Origin: JASHVB01 sp963780805 | GTDB taxonomy: Bacteria; Pseudomonadota; Alphaproteobacteria; Acetobacterales; Acetobacteraceae | Direction of reading: 5' to 3' | Assembly (NCBI GenBank): GCA_963780805.1 | Contig: CAWADP010000006.1 | Coordinates: forward strand, 434,001-498,000 | Length of the DNA stretch: 64,000 nt | Shown: positions 16,250-25,349 of the stretch, piece by piece | Layout of the letters: the number at the start of each line of letters is the position of its first letter | Position numbering within the stretch: position 1 is the first letter of the stretch | Translations under genes and position numbers: made by a program | The notes under the pieces: model-generated | Database searches by the model: none | What the model saw: only the letters and a program-made list of their open reading frames with translations | What the model was told of the DNA's origin: nothing

Positions 16250-17044
16250 TCATCGGTCGCTCGGCGTCAGCGGCTGTTTCGCCGGCAGCCGTGCCATGAA
16301 GGCGCCCACGACGCGCGGCGGAACCAGCGCACCGACCCGCGCGGCCGCACCGATCCACCATGGAAAAACGATCCGGATCCGCGCCGCAGCCACCCCGCGC
16401 AGGATGATGCGTGCCGCGCGGTCCGCATCCATCAGCCCGGGCATGGGAAACCGGTTCCGTGCGGTCATCGCGGTGCGGATATAGCCGGGGCAGACGCTGG
16501 TGAGCGCAATGCCCTCGCGTCGCAGGCGCACCGCCGTCGCCACGGTCCAGGCGTCAGCCGCCGCCTTGGATGCACAATAGGCCGGCGCCGCCGCCCCTGC
16601 GACGAAAGCGGCGATCGAGGCGACCACGACGATCCGTCCCCGCCATCCGTCCGCGGCTGCGGGCTGGTCGCGCATCATGTCGATGGCTGGCAGCACCGTG
16701 TTCAGCACGCCATCGAGGTTGGTGGCGAAGATGGCGCGGGTTTGCTCGGCGGTCTCCGCCGCCTTCTCGCCTGCTCCCGCCGAAATCCCCGCATTCGCCA
16801 CCGCAAGGTCCAGGGAGCCGCATCCGGTCACCCAGGCCGCCATCGCCGCCGCGTCTCGCACATCCAGGATGGCGTCCTGCACCACGGCGCCCCGCGCTCG
16901 GCACGCCTCCACGACGCCTGCGAGCCGCCCGGCGTCGCGGCCGGAGAGGTGCAGCGTCGTTCCGGACGCCGCCAGTTCCAGTGCCAGGGCCGCGCCGATA
17001 CCGGAGGAGGCGCCCGTGACCAGAACCCGCGCATACGGTGCCAT
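16250..17044 (-). CDS. Short-chain dehydrogenase/reductase (SDR)
   Basis: A classical SDR of about 264 residues. The nucleotide-binding TGASSGIGAALALELAASG is near the N-terminus, then VANAGIS (NNAG-like), VVASIAAFV for the catalytic Ser region and the YCASKAA active-site Tyr-Lys (about residues 155-159), followed by SVCPGYIRTAMT. The C-terminal part has a hydrophobic stretch (RIVFPWWIGAAARVGAL), as in membrane-associated SDRs. Start at 17044 (MAPYARVLVTG) is preferred; 17056 (MVGT) is possible. Transcribed divergently from yicC. The substrate is unknown. Confidence 0.85.
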   Translation of the reverse strand: MAPYARVLVTGASSGIGAALALELAASGTTLHLSGRDAGRLAGVVEACRARGAVVQDAILDVRDAAAMAAWVTGCGSLDLAVANAGISAGAGEKAAETAEQTRAIFATNLDGVLNTVLPAIDMMRDQPAAADGWRGRIVVVASIAAFVAGAAAPAYCASKAAADAWTVATAVRLRREGIALTSVCPGYIRTAMTARNRFPMPGLMDADRAARIILRGVAAARIRIVFPWWIGAAARVGALVPPRVVGAFMARLPAKQPLTPSDR

Positions 17045-17126
17045 GGTCCCGACCATAGCGCAGGATTCGGCGCGTGGGAGGGGCGTGGGATGGCTGATCA
17101 ACGGGATGGCTGATACAACAGGCGGC

Positions 17127-18014
17127 ATGGCCGTGCTCGCTTCCATGACCGGATTCGCCCGCGCCGAAGGCAGCGCCGGCGGTCTCGCCTGGGCCTGGGA
17201 GCTGCGCAGCGTCAATGGCCGTGGCCTTGACCTGCGCTTCCGCCTCCCGCCTGGCTGGGATTCATTGGAACCGACTTTGCGCGAGGGCGCCGGCAAGCGG
17301 CTGAAACGCGGCAACGTCACCGCCGGACTGACGGTAAAGCGGGAGACCGAGGCGCGCCTCGCGCTCGACCCCGCGGCGCTGGAGCAAGCCCTTGCCTTGG
17401 CGTTGGACCTGCACGCCCGCATCCCGGGCAGCCCGGTCCCTCGCGCCGAAGCCTTGCTCGCGCTGCCGGGTGTACTGCGCGCCGCCGCGGTCGATCCCGC
17501 CGAGGAACGCACCGCCGCCGCCGACGCGGTGCAGGCCGGGTTCGCCGAGGCACTTGTCGGCTTGGTGGCGTCGCGCGAGGCGGAGGGCGCCCGGCTCGCC
17601 GCCGTCCTGACCGGCTTGCTCGACGAGATCGCGGCGCTGCGCCGACAGGCGGCGGAACAAGCCGCCGATCAGCCCGCCGCCCAGCGTGCGCGGGTGATGG
17701 AGAACCTCACGGCATTGTTGCGGGAAGCACCTTCCCTGCCGCCGGAACGCATCGCCCAGGAAGTCGCCTTGCTCGCTGCCCGTTCCGACGTGCGGGAGGA
17801 GCTGGACCGCCTGGACAGCCACATCGTGGCCGCCCACGCGCTGTTGGCGGAGGCCGCCAACGTCGGCCGGCGCTTCGATTTCCTGGTGCAGGAGTTCAAC
17901 CGCGAGGCCAATACGCTGTGCAGCAAGTCGGCCTCGACAGCGCTGACCGCCACGGGGCTGAAGCTGAAGGCGGCAATCGAGCAATTGCGCGAGCAAGTGC
18001 AGAACATCGAATGA
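17127..18014 (+). CDS. yicC: YicC family protein (putative endoribonuclease)
   Basis: A protein of about 295 residues with both halves of the YicC family. The N-terminal domain begins MAVLASMTGFARAEG and includes WELRSVNGRGLDLRFRLP. The C-terminal DUF1732 part has EVALLAARSDVREELDRLDS and NVGRRFDFLVQEFNREANTL followed by CSKS. E. coli YicC is an endoribonuclease involved in RNA turnover. The start at 17127 gives the usual short lead before SMTGFAR; an in-frame ATG lies 21 bases upstream. The order yicC then gmk is typical of alphaproteobacteria and supports the calls. Confidence 0.92.
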   Translation: MAVLASMTGFARAEGSAGGLAWAWELRSVNGRGLDLRFRLPPGWDSLEPTLREGAGKRLKRGNVTAGLTVKRETEARLALDPAALEQALALALDLHARIPGSPVPRAEALLALPGVLRAAAVDPAEERTAAADAVQAGFAEALVGLVASREAEGARLAAVLTGLLDEIAALRRQAAEQAADQPAAQRARVMENLTALLREAPSLPPERIAQEVALLAARSDVREELDRLDSHIVAAHALLAEAANVGRRFDFLVQEFNREANTLCSKSASTALTATGLKLKAAIEQLREQVQNIE

Positions 18015-18101
18015 GGCAGGCCAGAGCACGAGGCAGGTCCGAGCATCAGGCAGGCCAACGCTGATGAACCACGCGTCAACACGTCAACGCCGCAACCCGT
18101 C

Positions 18102-18138
18102 ACCCGTCATGGCCAGGCTTGACCCGGCCATGACGGGT
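18102..18138. repeat. Inverted repeat between yicC and gmk
   Basis: Thirteen-bp perfect arms (ACCCGTCATGGCC / GGCCATGACGGGT) around an 11-base loop AGGCTTGACCC. Same family as the palindrome at 14477. It lies 44 bp before the gmk start, so it could shape the mRNA leader. Confidence 0.7.
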
Positions 18139-18181
18139 GGCGGGTGACGGGCGATGCGTGACGGCGAGGGTGAGGCGTCCT

Positions 18182-18841
18182 ATGTCCCCCATCCCCCGCC
18201 GCGGCCTGTGCCTGGTGCTGGCAGCGCCGTCGGGGGCGGGGAAAAGCGCCATTGCAACGGCATTGGTCGCCAGCGAGCCGCAGCTTCGCCTGTCGGTCAG
18301 TGTCACCACCCGCGCTCCGCGGGCCGGCGAGACCGACGGCGTGCACTACTCTTTCCAGACCCAGGCCGCGTTCGACCGCCTGGTGCAGGAGAACGGCCTG
18401 CTCGAATGGGCGCGCGTGCTGAGCGGCCGGCACTGCTACGGCACACCGCGCGCGCCGGTGGAGGCGGCACTCGCCGCCGGCCTCGACATGGCGTTCGATA
18501 TCGACTGGCAGGGCCATCGCCAGTTGCGCACGGCGCTTTCGGGCGACGTGGTGAGCGTGCTCATCCTCCCGCCCGACATGGCGACCCTTGAGGCGCGGCT
18601 GCGCGCCCGGGCTGGCGACGACGAGGCCGAAATCGCCCGCCGCATGTTGCTCGCGTCCGAGGAGATCAGCCATTGGCCCGAATTCGACCACGTGGTGGTG
18701 AATGACGACCTGACGCGAGCGATCGAATCGGTGCGCGCGGTGCTGCATGCCGCCCGCACGGCGACAGGACGGCAGATTGGGCTGGCGGACTTCGTGCGGG
18801 ATCTGGGACCTGACGGCGCGGGCGGCTCCCGGGACGGATGA
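18182..18841 (+). CDS. gmk: Guanylate kinase
   Basis: Essential cytoplasmic enzyme that phosphorylates GMP to GDP with ATP. The 219-residue protein has the P-loop APSGAGKSAIATAL (residues 14-21), the GMP-binding SVTTRAPRAGETDGVHYSF, LLEWARVLSGRHCYGTP, and FDIDWQGHRQL of the kinase fold. The start MSPIPRRGLCLVLAAPSGAG gives a normal distance to the P-loop. The variant HCYGTP (usually NxYGTP) and DWQGHRQL (usually DWQGAxQ) are small changes. It follows yicC in the same direction. Confidence 0.95.
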   Translation: MSPIPRRGLCLVLAAPSGAGKSAIATALVASEPQLRLSVSVTTRAPRAGETDGVHYSFQTQAAFDRLVQENGLLEWARVLSGRHCYGTPRAPVEAALAAGLDMAFDIDWQGHRQLRTALSGDVVSVLILPPDMATLEARLRARAGDDEAEIARRMLLASEEISHWPEFDHVVVNDDLTRAIESVRAVLHAARTATGRQIGLADFVRDLGPDGAGGSRDG

Positions 18842-19031
18842 TCGGCGGTTCGGCGATCGCTACTCGCCGGTTTGAATCAACCAGGGGTTGGGGAGTATAC
18901 GTCTCAAAGGTTAGCATACGTCTAATGAGAGTTGCATTCTCTACATCACAGCGTTGTGATTCTTCAGCTCGCGTCTCGCGCGCTTTGTTGCCAGAAGAAG
19001 ACGGTCAGAGAGATCTCGTTCGGGGAAACAA
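18842..19031. other. Intergenic stretch with repeated TATACGTCT-like motif
   Basis: Between gmk and a possible small gene. It is more AT-rich than the surroundings and carries two copies of ATACGTCT (about 18897 and 18918) about 20 bases apart, which could be a protein-binding site pair. No gene seen. Confidence 0.3.
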
Positions 19032-19220
19032 ATGCCTCAACCAACGACCCATCAGCCAAGCGAAAAGGTTGCCGCAACCGGCGTCTATGTGCTCCTCAAT
19101 CCTGCTGGAGGCGCAACAACCGTGCGTGTTGCCGCCTTTGCCGGAACTGCCTGTCCCGTGGCGCCCCCCGGCTGGGCATGGCAATTGGACGCAACGGCCG
19201 GTCTACCGCCGGCGGACTGA
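19032..19220 (+). CDS. Possible small protein, unrecognised
   Basis: A 62-residue open frame starts at an ATG preceded by GGGGAAACAA, a weak ribosome-binding site. The product reads MPQPTTHQPSEKVAATGVYV then LLNPAGGATTVRVAAFAGTA. No transmembrane segment or known motif. The balanced amino-acid composition and the leader make it more plausible than the other short frames in this 550-bp gap, but support is thin. Confidence 0.35.
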   Translation: MPQPTTHQPSEKVAATGVYVLLNPAGGATTVRVAAFAGTACPVAPPGWAWQLDATAGLPPAD

Positions 19221-19393
19221 TCTCGCTCCGGGCTGCTGTCGATCGCGCCCCTGCTCCCGTCCGATTGCGCCACCTACCGCGCATGCCCACCGATCGTCGG
19301 GTGTACTCGTCCGAGCCCCGGCGATTGACGGCTAACCCCGCACTGTTGCGTTTTTGATCCAGAGCGACAGCGCGCATTCAGGGCGCGAGGCGG

Positions 19394-20294
19394 TCACGCT
19401 GCCTGCTCGATCGTCGCCACATCCCCCGCCAGCGTCGTTCGCCGCACATCCCGCACTTCGTTCCGATCGAAACGCCGCGCCCGGTGCATCGTGGTGCGAT
19501 TGTCCCAGACCACCAGATCGCCCACCCGCCACGCATGCGAATATACGAACCGCGGCTGCGTCGCGAACTCGGTCAGATCGCGCAGGAACATGCGGGCTTC
19601 GGGGATCGTCCAGCCCTCGATCGCCCCGGCGTGCGAGGCCAGGAACAACGATTTCCGCCCCGTCACCGGATGGGTGCGCACCAGGCGCTGGCGCACCGGC
19701 CGGAACGCTGCCTTCTCTTCCTCGGTCATGTCCATGAAGCCGATCGCCTCGCGCGAGAACAACAGCGAGTGCAGACAGACCAGGTCTTCCACTTCGGCGC
19801 GCGTGCGGTCGTCCAGTGCGTCATAGGCTGCGCGCATGTCCGCGAACTCGGTGTTGGCGCCCCAGGACGGCAGCACGCGGCCGGACAGCAGCGAGGTACT
19901 TCGCCGGCACCGGACGGAACGAACTGTCCGAGTGCCACAGCTGGTCGCCCAATTTGAAGAACCATACCCGGTCCTGGTCCGACATGATTTTTCCCGCCGC
20001 GTCCAGGTTGGAGAAATCCGCCATGCCCGGCCCCAGCCGCGACTCGCTCGCCTTCCGGATGTGGCCCGGCGTGCGGTAGCTCTCCAGCTCCCCAAACTGC
20101 CGGGTGAACGCGAGCTGCTGCCCGTCGCCGATGGCCTGGTCGCGGAACACCAGCACCGCGTACTGGTCCATGCCGGCCTCGACCGCCGCGATTTCCTGCG
20201 TGGTGAGCGGCTCGCGGCAATCGATGCCGGAGACCTCGCCGCCAAAGACTGGGCCGCCGAACGCGGGATGGATCTGGCGGATCGTGAGGGACAT
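19394..20294 (-). CDS. TauD/TfdA-family 2-oxoglutarate-dependent dioxygenase, frameshifted
   Basis: An Fe(II)/2-oxoglutarate-dependent oxygenase of about 299 residues. The N-terminal part (MSLTIRQIHPAFGGPVFGGE, LVFRDQAIGDGQQLAFTRQF) leads to the iron-binding HxD in LWHSDSSFRPVPAKY. One extra base near 19895 then moves the frame; the rest continues SLLSGRVLPSWGANTEFADM and ends with HAWRVGDLVVWDNRTTMHRA, holding the distal His and Arg. Deleting one base restores a normal-length protein. The family hydroxylates taurine, phenoxyacetates and many other compounds. It is divergent from the M81 peptidase gene, and the two may share the 363-bp upstream region. Confidence 0.87.
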
Positions 20295-20430
20295 GGTCCG
20301 GGCTCCTCTTTGACGGACGGTGCGAGGGTGCAGGATACGATGGGGACTGTCGACGGTCGTGCAGACGGTCGTTGCCGGCGCGGCCCAGCGTGTCATTGCG
20401 CGTTGACCACCGGCCTGGCGGGCCGACCCG

Positions 20431-20455
20431 CCTCCACACCACCTCGGTGTGGAGG
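20431..20455. other. Perfect hairpin in the divergent intergenic region
   Basis: Ten-bp stem CCTCCACACC / GGTGTGGAGG with loop ACCTC in the 363-bp gap between the dioxygenase (leftward) and M81 peptidase (rightward) genes. It lacks a T-tract and lies upstream of both genes, so an operator or leader structure is more likely than a terminator. Nothing else is recognised in the gap. Confidence 0.5.
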
Positions 20456-20657
20456 CAGGGTAGGTTTCCTCCGAGCCGCCGCGTTGGCTGGAGACCGGGC
20501 ATAGAGGGCTGGCCGGACAGAAGCCGTTCTGCGCGACGTCCGTCGTGAGCCGGTGCACGTCGGTTTCAGGCATCGGACATGCGCGGCGGGGGAGCGCCCC
20601 TACCGCCGGATGTGCCGCCCATCCTATCGTTCCTGTACGTAGCGAGGACCACGCCTG

Positions 20658-22172
20658 ATGAAACCGCCGATCCGAATCGCCGTCATGCATTTCTCCCACG
20701 AAACGGTGACGTTTTTGACCAACGACACCACCCTGGCCGACTTCGTCTACCCCGGCTCGCCGGCGGCCGGCGAGGCGCTGCTGAGCTGCGACCCGCGCGG
20801 CTACATGGGCGGCTTCGTCAAGATGGCGCGCGAGTTCGAGGCAGTGGAACTCGTCGGCATCGAATCGCCGCTTTGGCCACGCACCGGCACCGGCTCCGGC
20901 TGGATCACCACCGAGGCGTTCGAGACGTTCGTGGGCAAGATGATCGAGGAACTGCACCGGCAGGGTCCGTTCGACGGCGCCTATCTCTGCGTCCATGGTG
21001 CCGCGGGCGTGCGAGGCGTGCCGCGCCCGGAGGCGGAGCTGGCGAAGCGGGTGCGCGCGGCCATCGGGCCCGCCGCGTTCATCGCCGGCACATTCGATCC
21101 GCACGGCAACGAGGACGATGCGTTCCTCCGCTACGCCAACATGGCCTTCGCCGGGAAGTACTTCCCGCATTACGACAGCTATCTGCAGGGCGAGCGCGCG
21201 GCTCGCTGCCTGGTGCGCGCCATCCGAGGCGACTACGTGCCGACCAGCGTGACGCGGAGGGTGCCGATCATCTCGCCCACCGTCTTCCAATGGACCGGCG
21301 CCTCGCCATGGATGAACCTGGTGCAGCAGGCCCTGACGTGGGAGGCACGCGAGCCTGACCTTTTTGTGAATTTCTTCTTTGGCTTCCCCTGGTCGGACGT
21401 GCCGGATGTCGGCATGACCTTCCAGGTTCTGACCAACAACAACCCGGATCTCGCCCGCGAAGCGGCGGACGACATGGCGGCCAGCGCCTGGCGACAGCGC
21501 GAGGCTTTGTTGAACACGGCGAACATTCTTTCCATTGATGCAGGCGTGGCGGCGGCGAAGCGGGCGGTGGCGAACGGTGCGGGGCCGGTGGTGCTCGCCG
21601 ATCACAGTGACCGCTCCGGGTATGCCACCTGGCTGTTGCGCGCGATTATCGAGCAAGGTCTGTCGCGTGCGCTGATCGGAACCGTGGCGGACGCGAAGGC
21701 GGTCGCCGGCCTGATCGCGAAGGGTGCCAAGGTTGGCGACGCGGTCGATGTTGTTGTCGGTGGCCTGGTCGACGAATCGGCTGGTTTGCCGGTGCGGATT
21801 CAGGGCCGGATCGCAGGTATCAGCCAGGCGCCGCAGCGCGTGAAGGGTCACGCGTGGTTCCACGTCGCATTTGGTGACGGCAACGTGCTGATCATCAGCC
21901 CGTATCTGGCGCAGATCATGGAGCCTTCGACGTTCACCGGCCTCGGACTTGATCTGAACGACTTCGACGTGTTCGCCATCAAGTCCCGCGTGCACTTCCG
22001 CCGCGGGTTCGATGACAGCGGGTTTGCGAAGACGATCCTGCTGGTGGAGCCTGACCGGCCGTTCCTCGGTACCGTGCGGCTGGACGGATTGCCGTATCAG
22101 TATGTCGATCTGAAAGCGTTCTACCCGTACGGAAACCCCCCGTACGGAAACCCCGTGTTTCCGGCTGCGTGA
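20658..22172 (+). CDS. M81 family metallopeptidase (MlrC/microcystinase C type)
   Basis: A 504-residue zinc peptidase-like protein. The DUF1485 N-terminal domain shows IAVMHFSHETVTFLTND, YLCVHGAAGVRGVPRPEAEL and GTFDPHGNEDDAF (usual DLHGN is DPHGN here), with HYDSYLQGERAA. The MlrC C-terminal domain has VVLADHSDRSGYATWLLRAI and FTGLGLDLNDFDVFAIKSRV. Members degrade linearised microcystin or unrelated peptide-like compounds, and the substrate here is unknown. Near the C-terminus a 15-bp tandem duplication gives PYGNPPYGNP. Start MKPPIRIAVMHFSHE fits the family. Confidence 0.88.
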   Translation: MKPPIRIAVMHFSHETVTFLTNDTTLADFVYPGSPAAGEALLSCDPRGYMGGFVKMAREFEAVELVGIESPLWPRTGTGSGWITTEAFETFVGKMIEELHRQGPFDGAYLCVHGAAGVRGVPRPEAELAKRVRAAIGPAAFIAGTFDPHGNEDDAFLRYANMAFAGKYFPHYDSYLQGERAARCLVRAIRGDYVPTSVTRRVPIISPTVFQWTGASPWMNLVQQALTWEAREPDLFVNFFFGFPWSDVPDVGMTFQVLTNNNPDLAREAADDMAASAWRQREALLNTANILSIDAGVAAAKRAVANGAGPVVLADHSDRSGYATWLLRAIIEQGLSRALIGTVADAKAVAGLIAKGAKVGDAVDVVVGGLVDESAGLPVRIQGRIAGISQAPQRVKGHAWFHVAFGDGNVLIISPYLAQIMEPSTFTGLGLDLNDFDVFAIKSRVHFRRGFDDSGFAKTILLVEPDRPFLGTVRLDGLPYQYVDLKAFYPYGNPPYGNPVFPAA

Positions 22173-22250
22173 CGCAGGCGTTTCCGGCGAGTAGCTCGCG
22201 CGGGAGTTTTGATGGATTGTCCGAACTCGTGGCGACGAATTCCGAGGTGT

Positions 22251-22369
22251 CATTGCGAGGAGCGAAGCGGACGAAGCAATCTCCTGCGGGACCAGCAGCT
22301 ATCGGCTTCGCCGGCACGAGATTGCTGCCTCGGGTCAAGTCCGAGTACCGCTTCGCTCCCCGCAATGAC
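22251..22369. repeat. Inverted repeat of the TCATTGCGAGGAGCGAAGC family
   Basis: The left arm TCATTGCGAGGAGCGAAGCG at 22249-22268 is matched by the inverted copy CCGCTTCGCTCCCCGCAATGA at 22348-22368. An inner pair (GCAATCTC / GAGATTGC) lies between. It occupies most of the 316-bp gap before the CmcJ-like gene. Related single arms are seen near 13310-13380 and 41585-41650. Confidence 0.7.
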
Positions 22370-22488
22370 CAGGGGGGTGCTGCGTGCACCCGGCAGGAGA
22401 GTCGATGGTTTGGGCGCGCGGAAGCCAGGCGTCTGGAAATCGCCGGCGCTCTGTGCCACGCTGATGGCCGAAAAACCGGAGGTGCACC

Positions 22489-23769
22489 ATGACCCAGCTC
22501 GAGCTCGCCGATGACAAGGTCACGACCGAGACCCAGAGAGCTTCGTCGCTCTATGTGCCGCTGCTGCAGCGCACGGAGGGGCAGGCGCCGCCTATCGCGG
22601 CGCATGGCGGCCTGTCCTACATGGCCTTCGACCAGGACGGCGACGCTGGAACCGGCAAGGCGATCGAGGACGCCCTCGCCGAGATCGCCGAGGGCGAGGG
22701 CCAGCGCGTCATCGACATGATCGACAAGGCGCCGCCGGGCCCGATCAAGACCAGGTGGGGCCTCGCGTTCCGCGACTACGACGAGTGCCTGGCCTACATT
22801 CGCAGCTCGAACAGTATCAAGGCCCCTGAAGGCGGCGTGGCGCTGCCGTTGCCTTACACCGTCTACGAGCGGCCGACCTATTCCGTCGTTCCGTCCAGCG
22901 CCGTCTGGCGGGACCCGGCGCGCGCCGACGTTGCAGCGATCCTGCGGAGCAACGAGCAGGGCAACCGGCGGCGCGACCTGTTTTTCCCGCAGGTGCTGCG
23001 CGATGCGCGGCGCATCGGCGAGTACTATCCGGGCCTGTCGCCCAACTCTCCCGAATGCATGGACAAACTCGGCGTGTCGCTGGCGCATCTCGATTCCAAG
23101 TGCACGAACATCTATGATTCGGTGGAGGTGGAGCGGGTCTTCTATCCCGAGATCGAGAAGCTGCTGCTCGAATTCTTCCCCACCGCGACCGATGCACTGG
23201 TCTATAACCATGACGTCTTCGACAAGGACTACACCGGCGACCGCACGGAAAACCAGGACGCCAAGAACCCGGGCGTGAACGCGAATTACGCCATGCTCGT
23301 GCACAACGACCTGAACGATAACAGCGGCCGTGTGCGCTGCCGCGAGCTGCTGACCAAGAACCTGCGGAACTTCGGGCGCGCGCAGAACTGCACCGAGGAA
23401 GAGGCCGACGCGAAGATGTCGCGGCGGTTCGTGTCGATCAATCTCGCCAAGCCGATTGAGACGATAGAACAATACCCGTTCGTGCTCTGCGCTTGGCCAT
23501 CGTTCGCCGACCAGCCGTACATCACCAACTACCGGATTTACGACGACCGCGTCGGCGAGACCACCCGCTTCACTTACCGTCGCGATCACGAGTGGTACTG
23601 GTTTCCCCAGCAGAAACCCACCGAGGTCTCGATGCTCAAGTGCTATGACTCGGTGGCCGACGGCTCCGTCTCGCGCTGGTCCTTCCATACTGCCTGTGTG
23701 GACCCGACCGCGCCCGCCGACGCAAGATGCCGCAAGAATGTCGTGGTCCGGTCGTTTGTCTTCTTTTAG
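22489..23769 (+). CDS. CmcJ/NvfI (AsaB/GsfA-like) family oxidoreductase
   Basis: A 426-residue protein of the family named after the cephamycin 7-alpha-methoxylation protein CmcJ and fungal homologues. Motifs visible in order: LVYNHDVFDKDYTGD, MLVHNDLNDNSG (His-rich core), SINLAKPIETIEQYPFVLCA, RRDHEWYWFPQQKPTEVSML, KCYDS, and the terminal FHTACVDPTAPADARCRKNV. A His/Asp set in VHNDLNDNSG, DHEWYWF and FHTACVDP would fit an iron- or 2-oxoglutarate-type active site. Bacterial members are largely uncharacterised. The start at 22489 has GGAGGTG nearby. It follows the M81 peptidase gene in the same direction. Confidence 0.75.
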   Translation: MTQLELADDKVTTETQRASSLYVPLLQRTEGQAPPIAAHGGLSYMAFDQDGDAGTGKAIEDALAEIAEGEGQRVIDMIDKAPPGPIKTRWGLAFRDYDECLAYIRSSNSIKAPEGGVALPLPYTVYERPTYSVVPSSAVWRDPARADVAAILRSNEQGNRRRDLFFPQVLRDARRIGEYYPGLSPNSPECMDKLGVSLAHLDSKCTNIYDSVEVERVFYPEIEKLLLEFFPTATDALVYNHDVFDKDYTGDRTENQDAKNPGVNANYAMLVHNDLNDNSGRVRCRELLTKNLRNFGRAQNCTEEEADAKMSRRFVSINLAKPIETIEQYPFVLCAWPSFADQPYITNYRIYDDRVGETTRFTYRRDHEWYWFPQQKPTEVSMLKCYDSVADGSVSRWSFHTACVDPTAPADARCRKNVVVRSFVFF

Positions 23770-23902
23770 TACCGCTGCACGGTGCGACCGGTTGGCGGGG
23801 ACGGCAACGAAAGGAAGCAAGCAAGAGCTAACCCAAAAAGCAGTGGATGAATGCAAATAGAGCGGGGCACCCCGCGTCAGCGTTGCGCTCGTCACCGATT
23901 GA

Positions 23903-23931
23903 GGATCACGGCGGCTGAACCGCCGTGATCC
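23903..23931. terminator. Perfect hairpin downstream of the CmcJ-like gene
   Basis: A 12-bp stem GGATCACGGCGG / CCGCCGTGATCC with a CTGAA loop, 134 bp after the stop. There is no T-tract, so Rho-independent activity is uncertain. Confidence 0.45.
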
Positions 23932-24084
23932 ACGCCGGCAACGCACGCAGCATCGGCCCATTCGCGCTCATCCCTGGCTTTTTGTGTTCATTTGCCGCAT
24001 TGCTCCGAGCGGCGCCCACGCTCGGTCAGGGCAGCGCCCGCATTGCTCCGGGCTGCGCGGGGTGCCATGTCCGGCGCCTGCACC

Positions 24085-24801
24085 ATGGCCGCCACCCTGA
24101 AGCCGCCTCCGGAACGACTTTATGGCCGCGCCCGTGGCCATAAGCTGCGCCCCCGCCAGGAGAAACTGCTGGCGGTGACGCTGCCGCGGCTGACGCTGTC
24201 GCGAGACGCAGCGGGCGACCCGCGTGCCGCCTTCCCCCGCCCGCCCCGCGCGATCTGGCTGGAGATCGGCTTCGGCGGCGGTGAGCATGCGTTGGCGCAG
24301 ATCGCCGCTCACCCCGACATCGGCCTGATCGCCTGCGAGCCGTTCGTGAACGGCATCTGCTCCCTGCTCTCCCGTCTGATGCCCGAAGGCGAGGAGGCAA
24401 CCGCCCTCCTGCCGTCCAACCTGTTGCTCTGGCCTGACGACGCGCGCGTGCTGCTGCGGCTGTTGCCCGACGCCTGCCTCGACCGGCTGTTCCTGCTGTT
24501 CCCCGACCCCTGGCCGAAGGCGCGCCACGCCAAGCGCCGCTTCGTGCATCCCGCGCTGCTGCCGCAGCTGGCGCGCGCGCTGCGCCCGGGTGCGGAATGG
24601 CGGGTGGCGACCGACGATCCCACCTATCAGGCCTGGGTCGCCGCGGTGATGGCGGCGCAGGGTTTTTTCGAGCTATCGGAAACGGCTGCCCATCGCCCAT
24701 GCGGTTGGCCGCCGACACGCTATGAGACCAAGGCGCTGCGTGAGGGACGTAGTCCGCGATATTGGACCTTCGTCCGCCGCGACGTGCGCGGGTCGGAGTG
24801 A
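24085..24801 (+). CDS. trmB: tRNA (guanine(46)-N7)-methyltransferase
   Basis: SAM-dependent methyltransferase that makes m7G46 in the tRNA variable loop; about 238 residues. It opens with LKPPPERLYGRARGHKLRPR, where alphaproteobacterial TrmB proteins have (F/L)YGRRxGKxLRxxR. It has the SAM motif IWLEIGFGGGEH, GLIACEPFVNGICSLL and the signature LFLLFPDPWPKARHAKRRFV. The catalytic and tRNA-binding tail includes TRYETKALREGRSPRYWTF. The start at 24085 is favoured; 24067 is in frame. It stands alone between two small-gene regions. Confidence 0.95.
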   Translation: MAATLKPPPERLYGRARGHKLRPRQEKLLAVTLPRLTLSRDAAGDPRAAFPRPPRAIWLEIGFGGGEHALAQIAAHPDIGLIACEPFVNGICSLLSRLMPEGEEATALLPSNLLLWPDDARVLLRLLPDACLDRLFLLFPDPWPKARHAKRRFVHPALLPQLARALRPGAEWRVATDDPTYQAWVAAVMAAQGFFELSETAAHRPCGWPPTRYETKALREGRSPRYWTFVRRDVRGSE

Positions 24802-24932
24802 GTTCACGCCGGATTCGGAGTGCGTTCACGCCGGATATATCGGCGATCAGCATGTGACACAATTTGATTGCTTGCGACGCACATCGCCGCGTCGTGCAAG
24901 CTGGTAGCCGCGCCGTATTTGAGGAGTTCTGG

Positions 24933-25145
24933 ATGTCTTTCTCGGCAGATGAGTTGAACTTGATGGAGTGCACCAACAACCACTGGGGTGTTTGCGGATT
25001 CACCAGGGACTACGGGTCCACGCTCGAGGTGGTGTCCGGTGGCGATGGCGGCGCCGCCGACGGCATTATCGGTGTGAGCAAGGGTCTGATGCCGCTGTAT
25101 GACGGACTATGCCATCGCAGGTGGATGGGTTCGCTCCCTTTGTGA
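24933..25145 (+). CDS. Possible small protein, unrecognised
   Basis: A 70-residue frame starts at an ATG preceded by GAGGAGTTCTGG, a strong ribosome-binding site with good spacing. The product begins MSFSADELNLMECTNNHWGV then CGFTRDYGSTLEVVSGGDGG. It has no signal peptide or membrane segment. Two cysteines and the Asn-His-Trp-Gly-Val-Cys-Gly stretch are distinctive. I do not recognise a family; a modified-peptide precursor or a truncated larger protein are both possible. No maturation genes are adjacent. Confidence 0.4.
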   Translation: MSFSADELNLMECTNNHWGVCGFTRDYGSTLEVVSGGDGGAADGIIGVSKGLMPLYDGLCHRRWMGSLPL

Positions 25146-25349
25146 ATCTTGAATCGCTTCCTTTCCCTTTGTGAGAAGAAAAACAACGCCAACTCCGCCG
25201 ATTCGGCGAGCATAGGCGAACCTCGTGGCATCTCCGACTTCGCCGCCATCGGGTGAAAGAACCGCGGCGTCATCGCAACGAACAGGTTTTTGCCACAGGG
25301 CCAGGCACGCGCATCGGGTACAGCGCGAGCAGCCGATGAGCCACTGCCT

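Noticed and set aside
19821..22253. A continuous 810-codon minus-strand frame
   Set aside because: Its last part is the dioxygenase N-terminus, but the rest is antisense to the M81 peptidase gene and has a typical shadow composition.
19394..23769. A full natural-product biosynthesis cluster
   Set aside because: There are no synthetase, synthase or precursor-peptide genes; only isolated tailoring-type enzymes are present.
21979..23961. A 660-codon minus-strand frame
   Set aside because: Entirely antisense to the CmcJ-like and M81 genes, Arg/His/Val-rich, no motif or ribosome-binding site.
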